Assembly: GCA_028289195.1 (NCBI GenBank)
Contig: JANQQR010000025.1
Coordinates: 1-64,000, forward strand
DNA length: 64,000 bases
Source of the DNA: Phycisphaerales bacterium
GTDB taxonomy: Bacteria > Planctomycetota > Phycisphaerae > Phycisphaerales > UBA1924
Reading direction: 5' to 3'
Positions 21,399-30,169 of this stretch are shown here, piece after piece; the stretch's first letter is position 1, and the number at the start of each line of letters is the position of its first letter. A program made the translations under genes and the position numbers. Under the pieces are notes generated by a model, which saw nothing but the letters and a program-made list of their open reading frames with translations, ran no database searches and was not told the origin of the DNA.

Positions 21399-22496
21399 AT
21401 GCCACGCGCTCAAGCCTTGAGCTACGTCATCCCGGCCCGCAACGCCGGGGTGACGCTTCACGGCACCCTCGCCTCGCTCGCGGCGATCCGGGGAGCCGAC
21501 TGGAGCGCCCTGATCGTCGACGACAACTCGACCGACGACACGCGCCGGATCGCGGCTCGCGCGGCCGAAGCGGACCACCGCATCCGCGTGATCGCCTGCC
21601 CCGGGCGCGGCGTCGCCGACGCTCGCCAGGCGGGCTTCGACGCCCTGGCGCACAGAGAACATCCGGTCTGCTTCCTCGATGCGGACGATCTCGTCGAGCC
21701 GTCCCACGCCTGGCGCCTCCTCGAATCGCTGCGCTCGCCGGAGGTCGGCGCCGTCGCGTGCGGATACTCGCTCATCGATCCCGATGGCGCCCGCATCGGC
21801 GACCCGCACACCATCAACGCCCGTGATCTTTCGCGCCGGGCCCTTCTCGACTCGGGCCGCCCGCTCATCGGGTGCTTCGCGGCGTGCCCGCAGATCCTCA
21901 GCCGCGTCATCGACCGGTTCGGGTCGCTGTTCAACCCCTCTGTCCGGTGCGAAGACTGGGACTTCTGGCTCAGGCTCGACGCCGTGGGCGTGCGATGGGC
22001 CGAGCCGATCGCCGAGCACCTGGTCGCGTACCGCGTCGGCCAGCAATCCCGGAGCGCCGACATCCAACGCCGGTACCACGACGTTCTGCAGACGATCACG
22101 ACCTGGGAGCCCGACCACGACCGAGCCACGAACTGCGCGAGGCTGTGGACGATCAGATTCCTCGCCCAGGCGATCGTCCGCAACGATCAGGGTTTCGCCG
22201 ACCAGTTGCGGGACGGGTTGGGCGTTCTCGCAACGCACGAACGACCGGCGATCGTCAGTGCGCTGCAGTGGGCGTTCGCCGTCGAACCGGGGCCGCGCAC
22301 ACACGACCCGATCCCCCTCGCTCGCGAACTGGCACCGCTGGTCGAGGCTCCGTGTGAGCTCGCAACCCGCGCGATGATGGTGGATACCTGCTGGTCGAGG
22401 GTCGCCGAGCATGTCGGCGCGTCGATCGATCCGGGGGCGTTGGGGGGGGGGCCTGGCCGTCGCGGGCGTCGGGCGCAACGGGCGCCGGCTCATTGA
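21399..22496 (+). CDS. Family 2 glycosyltransferase, C-terminal module lost by frameshift
   Basis: Starts at the ATG at 21399 with a GT-A fold: SYVIPARNAGVTL, LIVDDNSTDDT, and the metal-binding FLDADDLVEP. The later segment RCEDWDFWLRL is the usual acceptor-side motif. The frame continues through a helical middle region, then enters a run of ten G (22442-22451), after which it reads only a short Arg-rich tail to 22496. With nine G the frame would continue into the next feature and give a ~441-residue protein with a Rossmann-like tail, as in sister genes of this region. So the real gene is probably 21399-22725, and this form is a sequencing error, a mutation or a slippage site. Ribosome site weak. 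Confidence 0.82.
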   Translation: MPRAQALSYVIPARNAGVTLHGTLASLAAIRGADWSALIVDDNSTDDTRRIAARAAEADHRIRVIACPGRGVADARQAGFDALAHREHPVCFLDADDLVEPSHAWRLLESLRSPEVGAVACGYSLIDPDGARIGDPHTINARDLSRRALLDSGRPLIGCFAACPQILSRVIDRFGSLFNPSVRCEDWDFWLRLDAVGVRWAEPIAEHLVAYRVGQQSRSADIQRRYHDVLQTITTWEPDHDRATNCARLWTIRFLAQAIVRNDQGFADQLRDGLGVLATHERPAIVSALQWAFAVEPGPRTHDPIPLARELAPLVEAPCELATRAMMVDTCWSRVAEHVGASIDPGALGGGPGRRGRRAQRAPAH

Positions 22497-22725
22497 GGAA
22501 CTCGATTCCCGCGGCCTCCGGTGGTCGTGGCTCGACGACGACGCATCGGCCGTCGCGCCCGGCCCGCGCGTGACCGTCGGCGATCTCGATCCGTCCTGGA
22601 TCGTCGTGGTGACGCCCAACGATCGCGATGCGCTGCTCACGAGCCTCAGGGCCACCGGCGCACGCATCATCCTCCCCGAAGCCGTGCCCGACCGATCGCC
22701 TCAGGCCGCCCCAGCTGTGGCGTGA
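22452..22725 (+). pseudogene. Detached Rossmann-like C-terminal module of the preceding glycosyltransferase
   Basis: In frame +1 relative to the glycosyltransferase, this stretch encodes LAVAGVGRNGRRLIEEL followed by alternating strands and helices to the stop at 22725. The GxGRNG motif and the overall pattern match the C-terminal modules of the two GT2-like proteins at 35658-37139 and 37136-38395. It has no plausible start of its own except an ATG at 22411 inside the upstream coding region. Its last 25 bases overlap the 3' end of the convergent gene at 22701. Confidence 0.65.
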
Positions 22726-23729
22726 GTCAGACCGAGTTGATCCGACAGGCACCCGCGAGCCGCGATCTCAAATCCCGCCCGCGCACGCCCCGACGCCTCC
22801 AGTGCGCGCCACCAGGGCCCCAGCCGGCGCTCGAGCGTGTCTTCGTCGGAGCGCACACCGAGTCCGAACACGAACCCCATGCGCGCCGCCGACGCGGCCC
22901 GCGCTGGCTCGATCTCGGATGCGGACCATCGATCGAGCAGCGCGTCGATCTCCGCCTTCGGCGAATCTGCAGTCATGCACGCCCGCGTGGCGTACTGCAG
23001 CGCGAGGCCCGCGAGCGCCCGATCCAGGCCCGGATCTCCCGCGAAGCGCTCGCTGAGCACGCGACAACCTCCGTCCCCCATGCGCACACAGCGCTTGCTC
23101 AAACCGCCGGGATGCCACACGTAGTCGGCCAGCGTTCCGGGGGCGCACGACCATCGCACCCCGGACTCGGCAAGCCGGATCCACATGTCCAGGTCTTCGT
23201 ACGCGTCGAGGCCCGTGTCGAATCGGAGCGAGCCGATCGCTTCACGGCGCACGACATGGCAGTGGGTGATGAGCACCGCGCGCGCCAGAAGCGAATCCGG
23301 GCCGATCGACTCCAGGCGCTGCTCGTGCTCGTGGATCGGGCCGCCGCACCGTCCGATGACGCGGAACCCGCACGCCGCGCCGTCCGTCCCGTGCTGCGAG
23401 GCGTGCCCCACGAGCCGCTCGAGCGCGTCGGGCGCGATCGAATCATCGGCGTCCATGAATTGGACGAATTCGCCCGACGCCGCTTCGAGCCCGAGGTTCC
23501 GGGCCCCGGACACTCCCCGCTGCGCGTCGCACAGGATCGGCACCACACGCGGATCGGACCTGCTCGCCTCGGTGACGAGTTCCATCGTGCCGTCGGTCGA
23601 GGCGTCGTCCACGACGAGCAACTCCAGAGATGCGACCGATTGCGCGAGCACCGCGTGGATCGAGGCGCCGATGGTGGCCCGCGCGTTGCGGGCGGGCATC
23701 ACGACGCTGACTCGCACCGGTCGGCTCAC
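22701..23729 (-). CDS. Family 2 glycosyltransferase
   Basis: A 342-residue GT-A enzyme transferring a sugar from a nucleotide donor, cytoplasmic. Motifs are VSVVMPARNARATI, LLVVDDASTDGT, GVSGARNLGLE, the DXD-type QFMDADDSI and the acceptor motif YEDLDMWIRLAESG. The GTG start at 23729 overlaps the stop of the upstream gene by GTGA, so it is translationally coupled as the last gene of a three-gene glycosyltransferase run (26973 to 22701). Unlike its neighbours it lacks the C-terminal Rossmann-like module. Substrate unknown. Confidence 0.88.
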   Translation of the reverse strand: MSRPVRVSVVMPARNARATIGASIHAVLAQSVASLELLVVDDASTDGTMELVTEASRSDPRVVPILCDAQRGVSGARNLGLEAASGEFVQFMDADDSIAPDALERLVGHASQHGTDGAACGFRVIGRCGGPIHEHEQRLESIGPDSLLARAVLITHCHVVRREAIGSLRFDTGLDAYEDLDMWIRLAESGVRWSCAPGTLADYVWHPGGLSKRCVRMGDGGCRVLSERFAGDPGLDRALAGLALQYATRACMTADSPKAEIDALLDRWSASEIEPARAASAARMGFVFGLGVRSDEDTLERRLGPWWRALEASGRARAGFEIAARGCLSDQLGLTHATAGAA

Positions 23730-24844
23730 GCCGCCGCCCCGCTCGTGCGCGTGCTCTCGTCGTACAGCGTCACGATGGCGGCGCCGCGCCGGGCCAGCTC
23801 CGACGCCCGCTCGACCAGAGCCGCCTCCATGCTCCTCGAACTGATCACGACCGCGTCGGGCTTCAGCTCGGCTGCCGCCTCGGTCGTCAGCACCGGGTAA
23901 TTCCAGAGCGAGCGGCCCGCGAGGCGCGGGTCGTCATCGATGATGCACTGGATCGCGACCGGCGGGTTCATGAACACACCGGAGGCCGAGCGCGTGTGAG
24001 AGCCCGCGCCGAAGATCGCGATTTTCCCGAGTCCGTCTCGCGCGCAACGTTCGAGGGCCTCCCGCAACCGACGCTCGCCCTCTTCCACAACGAGTGCTCG
24101 CCCGTACCGCGCCATCCAGTGCGACTCGGCGTTGTGGGGGTACTCCGCGTCGAACAACGCCCGGTCGAACGATCGCTCGCAGCCGATCGGCGCTGCTCCC
24201 GGAAACGCCCCCCAGCACCTCGACAGGAACAGCTGCACGTCGTGCCGGTCGTGGCAATCAACAGCGTCGGTCCAGTACTCCGGTGGCTGATCTCCCGTGC
24301 GTGTGAAGTGCTCATGGCGCTGCACGAGGTCTTCGCGAATCTGCAGGCGTCCGTAGCATCGGGCAACCCAGAACAGGTCGGCGTCGGCCCAGTTGTGCCT
24401 GTAGGCCCCGTTCAACGGGCCGCGTCCCGAGTAGGCCCGCCGGATCCAGTCGCGCCCGAGCCACGGGCTCCCGCAGAATTGCCGGGACCCCAGCAGTTCG
24501 TCACCCATGGGCTGCATCACGCCGAAGGTGCCGCCGAAATGCCCCAGGGTCTGCTCGGCGATTGCCGGCGCGTCGGTCTCGGGATCGGGCAGCATGTCGT
24601 CGCCGCCGCTCACGACGAACGGCGCTGCGCCCGGCACCACTTCCCGGCAGAGGATGTTCACGGACTGCGCCCACCCCGGATACTCGTCGACCCACAGCAC
24701 CTCGTCGGCGGGGAGGTCGGCACGGTGGCGGTTCTGGAGCACTGCCACCCGGTAGCCCATCTCCCGCCACGCCGGCAGCGTCCGCCGGCAGAGCTCGGGG
24801 TTCGCCGATGGGATCGCAAACCAGACCTCTCGATTCGTCGTCAT
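23726..24844 (-). CDS. Glycosyltransferase-like protein with C-terminal Rossmann module
   Basis: A 372-residue protein starting at the ATG at 24844, with GGGGA five bases upstream. The N-terminal ~260 residues look like a divergent GT-A-type domain: EVWFAIPSANPELC, a strand-helix pattern, VVSGGDDMLPDPE at the donor/metal site and HNWADADLFWVARC. The C-terminal ~100 residues form a nucleotide-binding-like unit, KIAIFGAGSHTRSASG, CIIDDDPRLAG and PDAVVISSRSMEAAL, of the kind also seen attached to methyltransferases and PglD-like proteins. It sits 20 bases after the CgeB-like gene and overlaps the following GT2 gene by four bases. I do not know the substrate; the glycan role rests on fold and context. 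Confidence 0.75.
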   Translation of the reverse strand: MTTNREVWFAIPSANPELCRRTLPAWREMGYRVAVLQNRHRADLPADEVLWVDEYPGWAQSVNILCREVVPGAAPFVVSGGDDMLPDPETDAPAIAEQTLGHFGGTFGVMQPMGDELLGSRQFCGSPWLGRDWIRRAYSGRGPLNGAYRHNWADADLFWVARCYGRLQIREDLVQRHEHFTRTGDQPPEYWTDAVDCHDRHDVQLFLSRCWGAFPGAAPIGCERSFDRALFDAEYPHNAESHWMARYGRALVVEEGERRLREALERCARDGLGKIAIFGAGSHTRSASGVFMNPPVAIQCIIDDDPRLAGRSLWNYPVLTTEAAAELKPDAVVISSRSMEAALVERASELARRGAAIVTLYDESTRTSGAAA

Positions 24845-24864
24845 GCAGTTCCCCTGGAATCTCT

Positions 24865-26973
24865 TCACGCCGTCCGGCGCCGCGCGACACCATCGCCGAA
24901 CGAGTCCTTCACCAAGCCGATCACCCTGGAGGCGGCTCCCTCGTACGTCAGCTGCTCCAGCGCCCTGCGCCGGATGCCGGCGCGCGCGTCGTCGCGCCAC
25001 GCTGGATTCTCGACCGCCTTGATAGCTCGCGCCTCGAGCTCGTCACGTGACCGGAAGCACGTCTCAGAAAGATCGCCCATGAGCCACGGCAGGCCCGGCT
25101 CCGGCATGACCCCGCCCCACAGCTCGTAGGGATTCGCCCTAAACCCCTGCTGCAGGCGGATACGCCCGCAGTCGAGGCCGTCAGTCGCGCCGCGCATGAC
25201 GAACGACGGGCCGACCCGCCACAGCTGGCCGAACACGGCAAGCGACCGTGCATCATCGAACACGCTCGCGACGATCTCCTCGCCGGCCCGCTCCGGGTCG
25301 AGCGCTGCGTGGTGCTCGTGCAGGGCCGCCGCGCCGAACGCCGCCAGCGCCATGACATCCGCGTACTTCAGGCGGCACAGGGGCAAACCGCCCGACAACG
25401 CGCATTCGGCGATCCGCTGATGCACGTTGGTGTTGACCGACGCGTGCAGGTGGCATCGCGCCGCGCGGTACGACGCGCGCAACGCATCGCCGTGCTCGAG
25501 TTCGCCCCGCGCAAACCGCGCGAGCGTCGGGTGGCGATCCCAACCGTCGCCGTACAGATGCAGGCGCCACCCGCGATCCCGGCACACATCCACCGCCCAC
25601 CCCAGCGTCTCGTGCCGGATCATCCGGTCCGCCAGCGGGCGCGCGATCTGGTTGATGATCGTCGCCAGACGCTTGGCGTCCGACGGCAGGCCGTTCCGGT
25701 CCAGGATCTCGCGGGCCGCCCCCTCGAGGCGCTCCGGGAACGGGTCAGAGTCGATCGTGCGCACCAGCCCCTCGATCGCTTCATGCAACTCGCCGATGGC
25801 CCGGACCAGAGCAGGCTGGTGCGCTGCGCCCGCCAGCAGGCCGTCCCGGACGGACTCGGGCGTGTCGGACTGATTCGTCGCGCAGGCGATCTCGCACTCG
25901 TGCGCCCGCAGCAGGTCGGGGTCGAGGTCGCCGTCGTGGAACTTCGCGCGCGACGCCAGCACAGGCAGGTGCAGCGCACGCCGGCGCGGGTAGTGGAAGT
26001 CCTTGAACAGCGAGCTGTGGAGGTGCCCAACCAGATAGTCCAGAGGCCCCTGCGCCGCGCCGACCGCCGGGTCGAACAGGTGGTGCATCGCGTCCTGGAT
26101 CCAGCACAGGAACGGGCAGTTCGCCGGGATCGCTCCGCGCAGGTGGCTCCTCGTGTAGTTGATGAGAACGACTACGTCGGGCTCGAACGCCTCGACCGCC
26201 TGCGCATAGGCGAGCGGCGTAAACCGCGACGAGCGATCCGGCTCGGCGAGCACCCGCGCGTGGCACCCAGCCTCGGCCAGCGCCCGCGCGATGTCGTCCG
26301 AGGAGTGGCGAACGAACCGGGAATAGCGCGTCGTCAGGACCAGCACGCGGAGCCGGTCGTCGCCGATCGTCGCCGTGGCCCGCGCGAACCGGTCCCGCCA
26401 GTACGCGTCGCCGCGATCGGCGTAGCGTGCCTCGTTGCGCCGCACGACGCGCTCGAGTTCGGCCGCCTGGGCCGCCGAGGCGCGGTCCACGGCACTCTTC
26501 ACGGCGCCCGTGCTCCCGGGGAGGCCGAGCGTCAGCCCGCGCAGTTCGAAGCCGGATCGTTCCCGCAGGAACGCTTCGAACGCTCCGTGCGCTCCCTCTC
26601 CCAGGAAAAGACGCAGGCGAGATTCTCCGAGGAGCGACGAGATATCGACGCGAGACAGCGCGCCCACGAGGCGGTCGGCGTCCGGCTCGACCACGTGAAT
26701 GGGGGGGGCGTACCCGTCCCCATGCTCCGGGGACAGCTCGGCCAGGCGCCGGACGAGCAGCAGCGGCTCCGAGCCCTCCACGTAGATCGGCTTGCCGGCG
26801 AACCCATCGGGGATCGTCAGTTCCGGCAGCGCGGCCTCTGGCGATGACCCGGGCGCAAGCGCGCCGCCCGACCCGAGCCACCCCTCCACGTGCGCGCGGA
26901 GGTCGATCCCGCGCTCACGGAGCGCGCAGACGTTCTCTTCCAGCGGCGATCGCGCAGAACCGGCGGCAACCAT
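24865..26973 (-). CDS. CgeB-like glycosyltransferase (GT-B) with long N-terminal region
   Basis: A 702-residue protein. Residues ~1-200 resemble the Rossmann-like accessory regions found before such transferases. From ~205 comes LRVLVLTTRYSRFVRHSSDD and a two-Rossmann GT-B arrangement, with PDVVVLINYTRSHL, FLCWIQDAMHHLFDP and, near the C-terminus, HLYGDGW and VNTNVHQRIAECALSGGLPL, the CgeB/glycosyl transferase 1-2 signature with its conserved HQR and GG. It heads a three-gene minus-strand run. The ATG at 26973 has no good ribosome site, so the start could lie further in. An eight-G run at 26701-26708 is in frame. Likely cytoplasmic; the substrate is unknown. Confidence 0.8.
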   Translation of the reverse strand: MVAAGSARSPLEENVCALRERGIDLRAHVEGWLGSGGALAPGSSPEAALPELTIPDGFAGKPIYVEGSEPLLLVRRLAELSPEHGDGYAPPIHVVEPDADRLVGALSRVDISSLLGESRLRLFLGEGAHGAFEAFLRERSGFELRGLTLGLPGSTGAVKSAVDRASAAQAAELERVVRRNEARYADRGDAYWRDRFARATATIGDDRLRVLVLTTRYSRFVRHSSDDIARALAEAGCHARVLAEPDRSSRFTPLAYAQAVEAFEPDVVVLINYTRSHLRGAIPANCPFLCWIQDAMHHLFDPAVGAAQGPLDYLVGHLHSSLFKDFHYPRRRALHLPVLASRAKFHDGDLDPDLLRAHECEIACATNQSDTPESVRDGLLAGAAHQPALVRAIGELHEAIEGLVRTIDSDPFPERLEGAAREILDRNGLPSDAKRLATIINQIARPLADRMIRHETLGWAVDVCRDRGWRLHLYGDGWDRHPTLARFARGELEHGDALRASYRAARCHLHASVNTNVHQRIAECALSGGLPLCRLKYADVMALAAFGAAALHEHHAALDPERAGEEIVASVFDDARSLAVFGQLWRVGPSFVMRGATDGLDCGRIRLQQGFRANPYELWGGVMPEPGLPWLMGDLSETCFRSRDELEARAIKAVENPAWRDDARAGIRRRALEQLTYEGAASRVIGLVKDSFGDGVARRRTA

Positions 26974-27008
26974 CCCTCTGTTTTCGGGGAGCGGACCGGG
27001 TGGCGCAG

Positions 27009-27035
27009 AAAAAACGGGGACCCAAAGGGTCCCCG
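27009..27035 (-). terminator. Rho-independent terminator of the HU gene
   Basis: Reading the minus strand after the HU stop, CGGGGACCC pairs with GGGTCCCCG around a three-base loop (27015-27035), followed by six T (27014-27009). It lies ~85 bases past the stop and would isolate HU from the CgeB-like gene downstream. Confidence 0.88.
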
Positions 27036-27120
27036 CCAGGAGAATCAGACATGAGGCTCACCCCGGAATCGTGCCGCCCGAATCGCCGAGCGACCGGGCG
27101 GGGTCACGACCGCTCGTGGG

Positions 27121-27546
27121 TCAGACGAGCTCCTTGAGGCCCTTGAGCGGGCGCACCTTGACCGTGCGACGGGCGGGCTTGGCCTTGACCATCATCATCT
27201 CGCCCGGCTTGAACGGGTTCGGACGCTTGTGGGCCTTCACCGCCGGCTTGTCGACGCGGACGACCTTCATCAGGCCGGGGACCTGGAATTGCTTCACGGT
27301 CTTCAGATCCGCCTCCATGATGGCGGACATCGTGTTGAACACCTCGACGACCTGCTTGCGGGTCAGCTCGGTCTGCTCGGCGATCGTCTTGATCGTGTCG
27401 CTCTTGGTGCGGGGCTTGCCGCGCACCGCCGTGATCTTCGGCTTGCGGGCGGGGGTCGCCTTCTTCTTGGCGGCGGGACGCTTGGTGGTGCGCTTCTTGG
27501 CCGCCGGGCGTTTGGTGGTGCGCTTCTTCGTGGTTCGCCTAGCCAT
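27121..27546 (-). CDS. HU-family DNA-binding protein with basic N-terminal tail
   Basis: A 141-residue nucleoid protein. Residues ~1-40 are a Lys/Arg/Ala/Thr tail with a direct repeat of KKRTTKRPAA, resembling histone H1-like tails. The HU/IHF fold follows: helices KSDTIKTIAEQTELTRKQVV and FNTMSAIME, strand FQVPGLMKVVRV, then the DNA-arm region with PFKPGEMMMVKAKPARRTVK and a final KVRPLKGLKEL. The ATG at 27546 has GGAGG five bases upstream. It binds and bends DNA and compacts the nucleoid. It lies alone inside the glycan region, with its own terminator and a divergent upstream region, so it is functionally separate. Confidence 0.92.
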   Translation of the reverse strand: MARRTTKKRTTKRPAAKKRTTKRPAAKKKATPARKPKITAVRGKPRTKSDTIKTIAEQTELTRKQVVEVFNTMSAIMEADLKTVKQFQVPGLMKVVRVDKPAVKAHKRPNPFKPGEMMMVKAKPARRTVKVRPLKGLKELV

Positions 27547-27869
27547 GGAATCCTCCATCACAAGTGGTGTTGTCGCGTGGCACGCAGGGCTCGGGACGTC
27601 CTTGAGGCCCTATTTTTCAAGGCTTTTAACTCCACAGCGTGAAGCTGGCAAGCACTTTCGGCTGGAATAGGTCGCGTTTCGTCCTTTTTTCGAAGGGTTT
27701 TTCGCCGGGGGGTCCCCGGGTGCCCCGTGGCGAGGCCTGTTTTCGTAGGACGAGCGACCCCGCCTCACCGCCGAAAGTTCAGCGCGGCCCCCGGCGCACG
27801 TCGATACAGCCACAGCATTTCGGTCGGGAACGAAGCACGCACCTGCGCATCAACCCAAAGGAGACGCAC
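27547..27869. other. Divergent intergenic region between HU and the glycan operon
   Basis: This 323-base gap has no credible gene and is AT-richer than its surroundings. For the HU side, TTGCCA and TTAAAA 16 bases apart on the minus strand (around 27624-27651) could be a weak promoter. An inverted repeat CCTTGA/TCAAGG spans 27600-27622 just downstream of it and could be an operator or a leader hairpin. On the plus side there are T-rich tracts near 27685-27705 and a G/C-rich inverted stretch near 27709-27725, but no convincing promoter for the operon beginning at 27870. Confidence 0.4.
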
Positions 27870-29222
27870 GTGGAGATCGGGTTCATCGGGATCGGCAAGC
27901 TCGGCTTTCCCTGCGCCGTCGCGCTCGGGATGAAGGGCCACACGGTCCACTGTTACGACACCGATGCCACCCTGATCGAGGGGTATAAGAAGGGTGAGGT
28001 CACCCCCTTCGAGCCAGGCCTTGAAGAGCAGCACGCCTCCTGCGCGGGCAACCTCCACTATCGCGAGTCGATCCTCGACGTCGTCCGGCGATCCCGGGCC
28101 ATCTTCGTCGCGGTGCCCACTCCCCACGCCCCGACCCACGACGGAAGCCAGCCCTACGACGGCGTGGCCCGAGATTTCAACAACGAGCCGATCCGGAATT
28201 GCCTCACGAGCATCGGAGAGGCGATCGGCCGGTGCGCGGGCGACGGCGTCCATCGCACGATCCTCGTCATCTCGACCGTGACCCCCGGGACAATGATCGA
28301 GGACCTCGGGCCCGCGACCGAGGAAGCAGCCGGGCGCGCGATCGGCGACGCCTGGTCCATGGTCTACAACCCGTTCTTCATCGGGCAGTCGACCGTGGTG
28401 CGCGACTTCCTCAACCCCGAGTTCGTGCTCCTGGGATGCCCCCCGGGCAACGCCGACGCCGGCGAGGGCGAGCGCCTCGCACGCGAGCTCTACGGCTCGC
28501 TCCACTCCCAGCCGATCTGCCCCATGACCTGGACCGAGGCCGAGTGCGTCAAGCTGGCGTACAACACCTACCTCGGCCTCAAGGTCGTCTTTGCCAACAC
28601 CGTCATGGAGCTCTGCCACAAGCTCCCCGACGCCGACTGCGACGTCGTGAACTCGACGCTCAAGCTCGCGACGGACAGGCTCATCAGCCCCAAGTACATG
28701 GACGGCGGCATGGCCGACGGCGGGCCCTGCCACGGGCGCGACCAGATGGCCATGAGCTACGTGGCCCAGAAGGTCGGCCTCACCTTCAACGTCTTCGACA
28801 TCATCAACAACGCCCGCGACGAGCAGACCGGGTGGCTCGCGCAGATCGCCCTCTCCGAGCGCCGCGGACGCCCGATCGTCCTGCTCGGCATGGCCTTCAA
28901 GCAGGGAACCAACCAGACCCAGGGCTCTCCCGCGATCCTCCTGGCCAACATCCTCAAGGACCGCGGCACCGAGCCGATCTTTCACGATCCCATCCTCGCG
29001 CCGGACGCCGAACTGCCAGACGGCCCGGCCGTGTACGTCATCTCCACCCGCTGGCCGGAGTACCGCAACTTCGACTTCCAGCCGGGCGACACGGTCATCG
29101 ACCCCTGGCGGATGATCGACGAGGTGCCCGAGGGCGTCGAACTGATCCCCGTCGGGCGCTGGCGCCCGCCGCTGTCGGTCGAGATCCCCCGCGCGATCAC
29201 GCCCGTCGCCGCCGCGGGATGA
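27870..29222 (+). CDS. Nucleotide-sugar dehydrogenase (UDP-glucose/UDP-ManNAc dehydrogenase family)
   Basis: A 450-residue NAD-dependent enzyme oxidising a UDP-sugar to its uronic acid. The start is GTG at 27870, with AAGGAG six bases upstream. The N-terminal Rossmann domain reads IGFIGIGKLGFPCAVALG. The central dimer helix contains EAECVKLAYNTYLGLKVVF. Cys287 in GGPCHGRDQ is the expected catalytic Cys, although the usual motif is GGSCFPKD, so the surroundings are altered. The C-terminal UDP-binding domain follows (IVLLGMAFKQGTNQTQGSPA). It is the first gene of a six-gene plus-strand operon with a GT, a radical SAM enzyme, two methyltransferases and a sulfotransferase fusion. The exact substrate is unknown. 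Confidence 0.87.
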   Translation: MEIGFIGIGKLGFPCAVALGMKGHTVHCYDTDATLIEGYKKGEVTPFEPGLEEQHASCAGNLHYRESILDVVRRSRAIFVAVPTPHAPTHDGSQPYDGVARDFNNEPIRNCLTSIGEAIGRCAGDGVHRTILVISTVTPGTMIEDLGPATEEAAGRAIGDAWSMVYNPFFIGQSTVVRDFLNPEFVLLGCPPGNADAGEGERLARELYGSLHSQPICPMTWTEAECVKLAYNTYLGLKVVFANTVMELCHKLPDADCDVVNSTLKLATDRLISPKYMDGGMADGGPCHGRDQMAMSYVAQKVGLTFNVFDIINNARDEQTGWLAQIALSERRGRPIVLLGMAFKQGTNQTQGSPAILLANILKDRGTEPIFHDPILAPDAELPDGPAVYVISTRWPEYRNFDFQPGDTVIDPWRMIDEVPEGVELIPVGRWRPPLSVEIPRAITPVAAAG

Positions 29223-29239
29223 CCGGAGGCCGACGCACC

Positions 29240-30169
29240 ATGCGCACCGCCGCCGTCTACCGCCTGCTCTACGGCTCGGACTTCATCACCCAGTCCATCG
29301 AGTCGGTCTACGACCGGGTCGATCATGTCCTGTGCTTCGTCACCAACGAGGCGTTCGGCGGGCAGCGCGTGATCCGGTATTTCGGGCGCGACGTTTACCT
29401 GCCCCACGACATCGACGGAGTCCGCGAGACGATCGAGGCCTGGGCCCGCGAGCACGATCACGCGGGCAAGGTCGAGATCATCGACAACCCGTTCGGATCG
29501 ACGCTGCTCGGGCAGGTCTCGTCGATGCTCAACGAGATCGTGCTGCCGAGCTACGACCTGACGCACGTGCTCTTCCTCGAGTGCGACGAGGTGTGGCACC
29601 CCGACAATCTCGCCGGTCTGTTCGACCTCGCATCGGAGTCCGAGGCCGACGAGTTCCTCGTCCACACCTGCCACCTGTTCTGGAAGAGCCCGAGCTTCGT
29701 CTCCACGCGCACCAACCCGTACACGGTGCTCAGAGCTCTCAAGGGGCGCGCGTCGATCGGGGAGACCGCCCACGCCCTGGCCGAGCGCGACGATTCGCTC
29801 GCCCGCGAGCGCGACGAGCGCGTGGCGGTCCACAACTTCGGCTACGCCGGCTCCGAGCGCACCATGTTCTGGAAGCACCTCACCGGTCTGAGCTTCAGCC
29901 GCGACATGAAGCTCGACTCGCCTCCCCGCGAGGAGTGGTTCGAAGACGTGTGGCGCGCGTGGCACGCCGAGCGCAACCCGCGCACCGATCTGTGCCCGAG
30001 CGTTGGACACGAACACGCCTTCGCCCCGGCCGAGGCGTACCCCTTCGAAGACCTGCCCCCCATCATGCAGCGCCGCGCCCTGGAATCGCCCCTCACCGAG
30101 TGGCTGGAGCAAGGAGGCTTCCCATGCCCCACGAGCCTGACCCGTTCCTCAAGCCCGCAGGCGGCGTAG
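29240..30169 (+). CDS. Glycosyltransferase-like protein (GT-A type)
   Basis: A 309-residue protein. The ATG at 29240 has GGAGG ten bases upstream; an alternative ATG at 29219 overlaps the previous stop as ATGA. The N-terminal part has a nucleotide-sugar-transferase pattern, with VYRLLYGSDFITQSIESVYD and VDHVLCFVTN, then LFLECDEVWHPDNL, where the acidic CDE triplet sits at the usual DXD position. The protein resembles glycosyltransferases in which FLDADE precedes a Trp. The remaining half contains HLFWKS and HNFGYAGSERTMFWKHL. The 3' end overlaps the radical SAM gene by 46 bases. The transfer role is inferred from fold and operon. Confidence 0.68.
   Translation: MRTAAVYRLLYGSDFITQSIESVYDRVDHVLCFVTNEAFGGQRVIRYFGRDVYLPHDIDGVRETIEAWAREHDHAGKVEIIDNPFGSTLLGQVSSMLNEIVLPSYDLTHVLFLECDEVWHPDNLAGLFDLASESEADEFLVHTCHLFWKSPSFVSTRTNPYTVLRALKGRASIGETAHALAERDDSLARERDERVAVHNFGYAGSERTMFWKHLTGLSFSRDMKLDSPPREEWFEDVWRAWHAERNPRTDLCPSVGHEHAFAPAEAYPFEDLPPIMQRRALESPLTEWLEQGGFPCPTSLTRSSSPQAA

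Noticed and set aside
26701..26708. Eight-G run in the CgeB-like gene as another slippage site
   Set aside because: The reading frame and the family pattern continue unbroken on both sides, so no frameshift is indicated here; the same holds for the eight-G run in ispE.
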